This document shows positions 58,295 through 64,000 of a stretch of 64,000 nt of DNA, in pieces. The DNA lies in the NCBI RefSeq assembly GCF_013364235.1, contig NZ_CP054919.1:5426267-5490266 (forward strand), written 5' to 3'. Each line of letters starts with the position of its first letter. The stretch's first letter is position 1. Position numbers and translations under genes: made by a program. The DNA comes from Kitasatospora sp. NA04385 (GTDB lineage: Bacteria; Actinomycetota; Actinomycetes; Streptomycetales; Streptomycetaceae). Below the pieces are notes generated by a model. It saw only the letters and a list, made by a program, of their open reading frames with translations. It did no database searches and had not been told where the DNA came from.

Positions 58295-58846
58295 TCAGCG
58301 CCGGGCCGGGTCGCGCAGCGGCAGGTGCGCGCCCATCACCGCGTACGGGCGCACCGTGTTCGGGAAGCGCACCGCCGCGGCCAGGTCCCGGTAGCCCAGC
58401 GAGCGGTACAGCCGGCGGGCCGGGGTCTCGGCGTCGATCGCCGACAGGATCGACCGGTCCAGGCCCGAGCGCCCGCACAGCGAACGGATCAGCCGGGTGC
58501 CCACGCCCAGGCCCTGGAACTCCGGCAGCACGTGCAGCTCGGTCACCGCGAACACGCCGTCCAGCCAGCCCTCGTGGCCGCCCGCCTCCAGGTACGGCTC
58601 GATCACCGTCGACCACCAGTGCGTCCGCTGGTTCGGCATTCCGTACCCGAACCCCACCAGCCGTCCCCCGGCCATCGCGCCCAGCGCCACCACCCCCGGC
58701 TGCGCCGCGTGCCGGCCCACGATCGGCAGCCGCACCGCCACCTCGTGCGGCGCCAGGCCGAACGCGACCGCCTGGACCTCCAGCACGGCGGGTGCCCACG
58801 CCGCCAGGTCGATGGCCTCGATCGTCACCCCGGTGAGCTGCTCCAT
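58295..58846 (-). CDS. GNAT-family N-acetyltransferase
   Basis: 183 aa from ATG 58846. GNAT fold: RLVGFGYGMPNQRTHWWSTV, FAVTELHVLPEFQGLGVGTR (acetyl-CoA loop Q/RxxGxG), SILSAIDAETPARRLYRSLG. It is convergent with the preceding GNAT gene; 7 bp separate the stops. Not a close copy of it. Substrate unknown. Confidence 0.88.
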   Translation of the reverse strand: MEQLTGVTIEAIDLAAWAPAVLEVQAVAFGLAPHEVAVRLPIVGRHAAQPGVVALGAMAGGRLVGFGYGMPNQRTHWWSTVIEPYLEAGGHEGWLDGVFAVTELHVLPEFQGLGVGTRLIRSLCGRSGLDRSILSAIDAETPARRLYRSLGYRDLAAAVRFPNTVRPYAVMGAHLPLRDPARR

Positions 58847-58895
58847 GAAGCGGGACGTTACTACCTGCCGCCCCGGGCGGCCGAGCGCCCCGGTC

Positions 58896-59792
58896 TCACA
58901 GCCAGGCGGCGAACTCCAGATGGAGTTCGGCCGCCGCGGCGTCGCCCGCCGCGAACGCCCCCAGCGCGGTGTCCACCGCCCGCAGCAGGGTCCAGGCCCG
59001 GACCCGGTCGGCGGGCAGCTCCACCGCCTCCGCGAGCCGGGACAGCCGGCGCCGGGCCTCCCCGCGCGGACCCGGGGCGGCGGCCAGGGTGTCCAGCCGG
59101 TCCAGCACCAGGCCCGCCAGGTCGTACGCCCGGTCGCCCACCAGCGGGCGCGGCGCCACCGCGAGCCACGGCGAACGGTCCGCCGCCAGCACCCGGCCGT
59201 GCTGGAACTCCCCGTGCAGCAGCCACCCGCCGCCGTCCGCCGCCAGCGCCAGGGCCTCCAGCGCCTCGTCCACCAGCGGGCCGGCGTCGGCGGCGGACGG
59301 CAGCGAGCGCCGCTCGGCGATCCGCTCCGCCAGCCGCCCGGCGTGCTCCGCCAGGGCCGGGAACGGGTGCCCCGCCGGGGCCTCGACCCACAGCCGACGC
59401 AGCAGGCTGGTCGCCTCCAGCATCGCCTTCGGCTCCGCGAGCGAACGCAGCGGGATCTCCCCGTGCAGGCGCTCCAGCAGCAGTGCCCCGTCCGCCTCGT
59501 CCAGCAGCAGCACCGCGCCCCGGCCCGCCCACGTCCGCAGCGCGGCGGCCTCGGCGGACGGCCCGGCGAGCTTCAGCGCCACGGGCGCCAGGTCGTCGGC
59601 GCGGTGCGCGTACAGCACCAGGCTGCCGCGGCCGCCCGGCTCCACGACCCGCTCCGGCACCAGCCCCCAGCCCGCCAGCCGTTCGGCAGCCAGCTCCGGG
59701 AGCCCGGCCAGCCAGGACCGCCCGGCGGGGGAGCCCGTCCGCACCGACTCGGCCAGGCGCGCGGGGACGTCGAACTGCGCAGGTTGTGCCAT
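58896..59792 (-). CDS. Aminoglycoside/hydroxyurea phosphotransferase-like protein with a degenerate active site
   Basis: 298 aa from ATG 59792 (MAQPAQFDVPARLAESVRTG); the longer open frame upstream crosses the inverted repeat and is not conserved. It has the APH/hydroxyurea-kinase fold: RAVLLLDEADGALLLERLHG, ADGGGWLLHGEFQHGRVLAA, WLAVAPRPLVGDRAYDLAGL. Active relatives read HGDLHxxN and (I)DPKG; here Asp is Glu, Asn is Arg and the later Asp is Ala. It probably does not phosphorylate, or uses another chemistry. It follows the GNAT gene's promoter side by 49 bp. Confidence 0.82.
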   Translation of the reverse strand: MAQPAQFDVPARLAESVRTGSPAGRSWLAGLPELAAERLAGWGLVPERVVEPGGRGSLVLYAHRADDLAPVALKLAGPSAEAAALRTWAGRGAVLLLDEADGALLLERLHGEIPLRSLAEPKAMLEATSLLRRLWVEAPAGHPFPALAEHAGRLAERIAERRSLPSAADAGPLVDEALEALALAADGGGWLLHGEFQHGRVLAADRSPWLAVAPRPLVGDRAYDLAGLVLDRLDTLAAAPGPRGEARRRLSRLAEAVELPADRVRAWTLLRAVDTALGAFAAGDAAAAELHLEFAAWL

Positions 59793-59831
59793 GGGAGCGA
59801 GATTAACCGCCGGGGGCCCGGGTGCACGCGA

Positions 59832-60000
59832 CGCGCATTCAGGGGCTCGGGGAACGGCGAGCCCGGGTCTGCGAGCGGTGCATTGCCGTTGGGCGCATCG
59901 GCTTCGGGTTCTGTTCAAGACACGCAGCAGCACGGACACTCCGATGGGCTCCGACCACCAGCAGCACGGCCTCGCCGTTCCCCGAGCCCCTGAGTGCGCG
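59832..60000. repeat. 169-bp intergenic element with 30-bp inverted ends
   Basis: The ends 59832-59861 and 59971-60000 are inverted copies, identical at 29 of 30 positions (core aggggctcggggaacggcga). 109 bp lie between them and contain no ORF. The core resembles a widely dispersed streptomycete intergenic repeat. It may work as a terminator for the convergent or adjacent genes, or be a small non-autonomous mobile repeat. Confidence 0.7.
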
Positions 60001-60009
60001 CGCTGCGGT

Positions 60010-61009
60010 TCAGTCCGCGTCGGCGAGGCCCGGGAGGGCGGGGAGGTCGGCGCCCCAGTGGGCGGCCCGCAGGGCGGACTCGCGCAGGGCGGCGGCGGCC
60101 TGCGCGCGCAGGGCGGGGGCGGCGGTCAGGTCGGCGTAGGCGGCGGTGAGCTGGGTCTCCAGGTAGGCGGCCAGCCGGGTGGCGGTCGGGCCGTCCTGGA
60201 CCTGGAAGGGGAGGCGGTAGCCGGGGGCCGCGGCGGTGGGGGAGGCGCCGCCCGCGGCGAGGACGCGCTGCCAGCCGTCGCGCCGGGCCTGGTGCGCGGC
60301 GTACGTGCTGCGGGCGTCCTCGCGCTGGGGCCCGGCGGGCAGGAACGCGCCGACCACGCCGTAGCCGTAGACGGCCGCGTGCTCGGCGGCGAGCGCCGCC
60401 TGCAGGGCCTCGGTGTCGGCGGCGGTGAGCGCCCCGGCCGAGGCGGAGGCGGAGGCGGAGGCGGCCGCGGACGCGGGGTCCGGGCGGCGGGCGCGGGCGC
60501 GGGGTGGCCGGGGCGGTGGTGTCGCCGAGGGCCGCCGCGTGGGCCGCGCCGGAGGCGGCGACCGAGGCGAGGGTCCGGGCCAGCCCGGGGGAGGCCGCGG
60601 CGAGGTCGGCGAGCCGCAGCTCGGCGGTGCGGCGTTCGGCGGCGGCCAGGTCGGCGGCGGTCCGGGCGGTGGAACCGGCGGGGGAGGCGGAGCCGGAAGC
60701 GGCACCCGAGCCGGTGGGGGAGGGCGACGGCGAGGGCAGCGTCCGGGCGAGCGCCTCGCGGTGCCGGAGGAGGTCCTCGCGCAGGTCGCCGAGCCGGTCG
60801 GCCTCGGCGGGCCCGGTGGCGAGGACGGCGTCGTAGTCGGCCAGGAGGGCGTCGGTGGCGGCGAGTTGGCGCAGCCTCAGCGGGCGGTCCGGGTCCTCGG
60901 CCTGCGGCCGGGCGGCCTCCGCGGGGTGCCCGCCGGTGCAGCCGGCGAGCAGCTGGAGCCCGGCGAGCGCCCCGAGGGCCAGGAAGGTCCGGCGTGCGGG
61001 CGCGGGCAT
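60010..61009 (-). pseudogene. Ferritin-like (DUF4439) lipoprotein, interrupted by a frameshift near 60480-60520
   Basis: From ATG 61009 the product starts with a lipoprotein signal: MPAPARRTFLALGALAGLQL then LLAGCTGGHP (lipobox LAGC). A helical region follows (LADYDAVLATGPAEADRLGD, AAERRTAELRLADLAAASPG). Around 60480-60520 the reading frame breaks; the C-terminal four-helix part continues in another frame (AADTEALQAALAAEHAAVYG, REDARSTYAAHQARRDGWQR, LAAYLETQLTAAYADLTAAP) to the stop at 60010. Joined, it is ~330 aa. The break lies in a dense G/C run and could be a sequencing slip. Confidence 0.75.
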
Positions 61010-61167
61010 CGGTGCTCCAGCGGGTAGGTGGGGGCCCGGTGCACCCCGTCGGGAGAATCTTTACCGGAGTCGCACGCGCTCCGTACGGACCTCGGACGCT
61101 ATCCGACCGCTGTGAGCTTGCTCGCAGGGGGGTGCGGGCGTCCGGGTCGGAATCGGCGGTTCGGGGG

Positions 61168-61199
61168 TTGACCCGATAGGCTTCGCGATGAGTTAGCAC
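61168..61199 (+). promoter_or_regulatory. Promoter candidate of the rimP operon
   Basis: -35 TTGACC (61168-61173) and -10 TTAGCA (61193-61198), 19-bp spacer; TAGGCT at 61177-61182 is an alternative -10. It lies ~38 bp before rimP, in a gene-free 227-bp gap. Confidence 0.4.
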
Positions 61200-61236
61200 C
61201 TTCGACAACAGCAGACGCGGCCGAGGAGTCACCCGG

Positions 61237-61779
61237 ATGAGCACCACCCCCACTGACCGGCTGCGCGCTCTGTTGGAGCCGTTGGCCGCCGAGGCCGGGC
61301 TCGACCTCGAAGAGGTCAAGGTGACCCAGGCCGGCAGCCGCCGCCAGGTGCAGATCGACGTGGACGCCGACGGCGGCGTGGACCTCGACGCGATCGCGGA
61401 GTTCTCCCGCCTGGTGGGCCGGGCGCTGGACGAGTCGGACCTGATGGGCGAGACCCCGTACCTGCTGGAGGTCGGTTCCCCGGGCGCCGAGCGCCCGCTG
61501 AGCGAGCCGCGGCACTGGCGCCGGGCGACCGGCCGGCTGGCGGCGGTCAAGCTGGTGGACGGCGCGGAGCTGACCGCGCGGGTGCTGGAGAGCGACGAGG
61601 ACGGCGCGCTGGTCGAGGTGCAGCCGGTGAAGGGGCGCGGCCGCCCCAAGGAGCGCCGACTGGAGTTCGCCGAGATCGCGCGGGCCCGGGTGCAGGTCGA
61701 GTTCAACCGCAAGGACGAGGAACTGCTCGACGCCGCCGCCGACATCGCGGACGTGGACGAAGAGGAAGAGGAGGCGTAG
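61237..61779 (+). CDS. rimP: Ribosome maturation factor RimP
   Basis: RimP helps assemble the 30S subunit. 180 aa: DRLRALLEPLAAEAGLDLEE, VQIDVDADGGVDLDAIAEFS, LLEVGSPGAERPLSEPRHWR, and a C-terminal SH3-like domain ending in an acidic tail (DIADVDEEEEEA). ATG 61237; the stop is 2 bp before the nusA start region, as expected in the rimP-nusA-ylxR-infB operon. Confidence 0.95.
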   Translation: MSTTPTDRLRALLEPLAAEAGLDLEEVKVTQAGSRRQVQIDVDADGGVDLDAIAEFSRLVGRALDESDLMGETPYLLEVGSPGAERPLSEPRHWRRATGRLAAVKLVDGAELTARVLESDEDGALVEVQPVKGRGRPKERRLEFAEIARARVQVEFNRKDEELLDAAADIADVDEEEEEA

Positions 61780-61781
61780 TC

Positions 61782-62783
61782 GTGGACATCGACATGAGTG
61801 CCCTGCGCGGGCTGGTCACCGAGAAGGGCGTGCCGTTCGACCTGCTGGTCGAGTCGATCGAGTCGGCCCTCCTCATCGCGTACCACCGCACCGAGGGCTC
61901 GCGCCGCCGGGCGCGGGTGGAGCTGAACCGCAAGACCGGCCACGTGACGGTCTGGGCGCTGGAGGACGCCTCGGAGCTGGAGGAGGGCGTCGAGCCGAAG
62001 GAGTTCGACGACACCCCGTCGGGCTTCGGCCGGATCGCCGCGTCCACCGCCAAGCAGGTCATCCTGCAGCGGCTGCGGGACGCCGCGGACGACCAGACCT
62101 TCGGCGAGTACGCGGGCAAGGAGGGCGACATCGTCACCGGTGTCGTCCAGCAGGGCAACGACCCGAAGAGCGTGCTGGTCGACATCGGCAAGCTGGAGGC
62201 CATCCTGCCGCCGCAGGAGCAGGTCCCGGGCGAGGACTACCGGCACGGCACCCGGCTGAAGTGCTACGTGGTGGGCGTGCGGCGCGGGGTCCGCGGTCCG
62301 TCGGTGACGCTGTCGCGCACCCACCCGAACCTGGTGAAGCGGCTGTTCGCGCTGGAGGTCCCGGAGATCGCGGACGGCTCGGTGGAGATCGCCGCCATCG
62401 CCCGCGAGGCCGGCCACCGCACCAAGATCGCGGTCTGGTCGCGCCGCCAGGGCCTGAACGCCAAGGGCGCCTGCATCGGCCCGAACGGCATGCGGGTGCG
62501 CGGCGTGATGGCCGAGCTGCACGGCGAGAAGATCGACATCGTCGACTGGTCGGAGGACCCGGCCGAGATGGTCGCCGCCGCGCTGTCGCCCGCCCGGGTG
62601 ACGAAGGTGGAGATCGTCGACCTGGCCCAGCGCTCCGCCCGGGTGATCGTCCCGGACTACCAGCTGTCGCTGGCGATCGGCAAGGAGGGGCAGAACGCCC
62701 GCCTGGCCGCCCGGCTGACCGGCTGGCGGATCGACATCCGTCCGGACACCGAGGCCCCCGCCGGGGAATCGGCAGCCCGCTAG
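61782..62783 (+). CDS. nusA: Transcription termination/antitermination factor NusA
   Basis: NusA binds RNA polymerase and modulates pausing, termination and rRNA antitermination. 333 aa, the short actinobacterial form: N-terminal polymerase-binding domain (MDIDMSALRGLVTEKGVPFD, LLVESIESALLIAYHR), S1 domain (EGDIVTGVVQQGNDPKSVLV), and two KH domains (KGACIGPNGMRVRGVMAELH, IVPDYQLSLAIGKEGQNARL). GTG 61782. It has no acidic C-terminal repeats, as expected. The boxA elements of the rRNA operon in this window would be its site of action. Confidence 0.97.
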   Translation: MDIDMSALRGLVTEKGVPFDLLVESIESALLIAYHRTEGSRRRARVELNRKTGHVTVWALEDASELEEGVEPKEFDDTPSGFGRIAASTAKQVILQRLRDAADDQTFGEYAGKEGDIVTGVVQQGNDPKSVLVDIGKLEAILPPQEQVPGEDYRHGTRLKCYVVGVRRGVRGPSVTLSRTHPNLVKRLFALEVPEIADGSVEIAAIAREAGHRTKIAVWSRRQGLNAKGACIGPNGMRVRGVMAELHGEKIDIVDWSEDPAEMVAAALSPARVTKVEIVDLAQRSARVIVPDYQLSLAIGKEGQNARLAARLTGWRIDIRPDTEAPAGESAAR

Positions 62784-62852
62784 CAACGTTGTCAGGTGCC
62801 TCCGGAGATCTACTCGGCGGCGGTGAGTCCCTTCGGAGGGGTAGACTTGAAC

Positions 62853-63155
62853 GTGTCTGGCCGGACGCATGTCCGGGCATGCCCTGAACGCACCTGCGTG
62901 GGCTGCCGCAAGCGCGCGGCCAAGCACGAGCTGCTGCGTGTCGTGGCGGGCGAGGACGGATGCGTCCCCGATCCCCGCGGCACTCTGCCGGGCCGGGGCG
63001 CGTATCTGCACCCCGACCCGAACTGCCTCGACCTCGCGGTCCGCCGCCGGGCGTTCCCCCGGGCCCTTCGGGTCCAGGGCGCGCTCGACCCCGGCGCCCT
63101 GCGGGATCACCTCGGGGCGGGAGCAGGTCCGGCCGACCGGCAGTCGGCCCACTGA
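62853..63155 (+). CDS. ylxR: YlxR (RnpM)-family RNA-binding protein
   Basis: 100 aa from GTG 62853 (VSGRTHVRACPERTCVGCRK). GGAGGGG is ~12 bp upstream and a -10-like TAGACT lies 5 bp before the GTG; the frame is open to 62796. The conserved ERTCVGCRKRAAKHELLRV motif, DPRGTLPGRGAYLHPDPNCL and AVRRRAFPRALR are typical. In Bacillus, RnpM binds RNase P RNA. It lies between nusA and infB, its standard place. Confidence 0.93.
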   Translation: MSGRTHVRACPERTCVGCRKRAAKHELLRVVAGEDGCVPDPRGTLPGRGAYLHPDPNCLDLAVRRRAFPRALRVQGALDPGALRDHLGAGAGPADRQSAH

Positions 63156-63346
63156 CGGGCATCGCGCCCGGCAACACGCACCAGCGCACGGCACGCGGTC
63201 ACGCCGCCGTGCGCCCCAGTCAGGTACCTCGCGAGATGGAAGTAGGTCGAGATTGCGATGAGCACTCGATGAGTACGCGATGAGTACGCCCATGAAGTAA
63301 CGGCAGTCCGGCGGACGAATACCCCGGACGCATAGACAGGAGCGAA

Positions 63347-64000
63347 GTGGCTAAGGTCCGGGTATACGAACTCGCCAAGGAGCTCGGTTTGGAGAGCAAG
63401 GCCGTCATGGCCAAGCTCACCGAGCTGGGCGAGTTCGTGCGTTCGGCGTCCTCGACGATCGAGGCGCCGGTCGTGCGCAAGCTGACTGACGCTTTGGGAG
63501 CGACCCCGCCGTCCGGCGGCGCGTCCTCCGCGAAGCCGGGCCCGCGGAAGCCCGCGGCGCCCCAGCCGACCGGCGGCGCCGGTTCGGCCGCACCCAAGCC
63601 GGGTGCCCCCACCCCCGGCCCGCGTCCCACCGTGACGCCGGGCCCCGTCCGACCCCGCCCCCGCGCCCGCCGCGGGTCCGGCCGCGCCGAAGCCGGCCGG
63701 CCCGACCAGGTCCGCGCCCGGCGGCGCCCGCCCGCCGCTCCGGCGCCGGCGGAGTTCTCCTCCCGGCCCCGGCCGGTGAGGCTCCGGCGCGTCCGGCCGC
63801 CCGCGGCCGGCCCGGCCAACCCGCGGCCCGTCCGGGCCCGCGTCCGGCCGGTCCGCGTCCGGGCAACAACCCCTTCACCTCGGGCGGCGCGTCGGGCATG
63901 GCCCGTCCGTCCGCCCCGCGTCCGGGCGGTGCGCCGTCCGGTGAGCGCGGTCCCCGCCCCGGTGGCGAGCGCGGTCCCCGTCCGGCCGGTGCGCCGGGTG
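63347..64000 (+). CDS. infB: Translation initiation factor IF-2, 5' part, with apparent frameshift(s)
   Basis: GTG 63347 has AGGAG 4 bp upstream. The first ~50 residues are the IF2_N domain (VRVYELAKELGLESKAVMAK, LTELGEFVRSASSTIEAPVV, RKLTDALGAT). The expected Pro/Ala/Gly linker follows, but the protein-like reading moves from this frame to another: by ~63750 the sensible frame is one base earlier (GEAPARPAARGRPGQPAARP, RPGNNPFTSGGASGMARP). The net shift is one missing base (or two extra), perhaps from several slips between ~63640 and ~63750. The gene leaves the window at 64000, before the GTPase domain. Confidence 0.9.
   Translation, partial: MAKVRVYELAKELGLESKAVMAKLTELGEFVRSASSTIEAPVVRKLTDALGATPPSGGASSAKPGPRKPAAPQPTGGAGSAAPKPGAPTPGPRPTVTPGPVRPRPRARRGSGRAEAGRPDQVRARRRPPAAPAPAEFSSRPRPVRLRRVRPPAAGPANPRPVRARVRPVRVRATTPSPRAARRAWPVRPPRVRAVRRPVSAVPAPVASAVPVRPVRRV

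Noticed and set aside
60126..63293. 1055-codon open frame on the minus strand
   Set aside because: Antisense of rimP, nusA and ylxR with a low-complexity composition; not a gene.

Overview
The window is very GC-rich chromosomal DNA of a streptomycete (Streptomycetaceae). The gene order (dprA-whiG, rpsB-tsf-pyrH-frr-cdsA-rlmN, dxr-S2P protease-ispG, rimP-nusA-ylxR-infB), a WhiG sporulation sigma factor, many GTG/TTG starts and many genes with a -10-like hexamer only a few bases before the start codon all fit. The 16S rRNA looks like Streptomyces or Kitasatospora. I lean to Kitasatospora, but only a database comparison could settle it.

Layout. 0-6 kb: 3' end of a YifB-type ATPase, dprA, whiG with a very long low-complexity N-terminal part, a TetR regulator, and an M23-type peptidase-like protein on the opposite strand. 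6.4-12.3 kb: the core translation, UMP kinase and phospholipid block rpsB, tsf, pyrH, frr, cdsA, rlmN. 12.4-14.3 kb: a two-gene ABC transporter whose ATPase has degenerate motifs. 14.5-27 kb: an amine/GABA-type catabolic region with two aminotransferases, an Lrp/AsnC regulator, two aminobutyraldehyde-type dehydrogenases, a PucR regulator and an MmsA-type dehydrogenase, plus three small unknown proteins. 27.1-32.8 kb: a complete 16S-23S-5S rRNA operon with several promoter-like boxes, boxA-like elements, an RNase III-type processing stem and a terminator. 33-46 kb: a two-component system, a DUF2637 (SpdB-like) protein, a CitE/HpcH-fold lyase-like protein, a YigZ protein, two adjacent large unknown proteins (one frameshifted, one with a Mrr-like but catalytically degenerate domain), a ZIP metal transporter, a MarR regulator, an iron-box-preceded DUF2218 protein and a PAP2 phosphatase. 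46.5-53.4 kb: a GABA module (gabT, a membrane-anchored P-loop ATPase, a PucR/GabR-type regulator, a succinate-semialdehyde-type dehydrogenase). 53.5-64 kb: dxr, site-2 protease, ispG, two GNAT proteins, a pseudokinase-like APH protein, a frameshifted ferritin-like protein, rimP, nusA, ylxR and the 5' part of infB.

How the genes work together. The two catabolic blocks together could take diamines to aminobutyraldehydes (aminotransferases), oxidise these to GABA (PatD-like dehydrogenases), transaminate GABA to succinate semialdehyde (GabT) and oxidise that to succinate (the 51.9 kb dehydrogenase). Lrp and two PucR regulators lie next to their probable target genes. No polyamine uptake transporter is present in the window.

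Three genes (39.5-41.0 kb, 60.0-61.0 kb and infB) carry apparent frameshifts. Because infB is essential, uncorrected single-base errors in GC-rich runs are the likeliest cause there, and the other two may share it. Several proteins keep an enzyme fold but lack key residues (ABC ATPase, AbiEii-like, Mrr-like, APH-like, M23-like). I see no CRISPR array, transposase, integrase, tRNA gene, prophage or large biosynthetic cluster. The best candidates for something undescribed are the 39.5-42.9 kb pair of unknown proteins, the structured rpsB leader, the inverted-repeat element at 59.8-60.0 kb and the extended WhiG.
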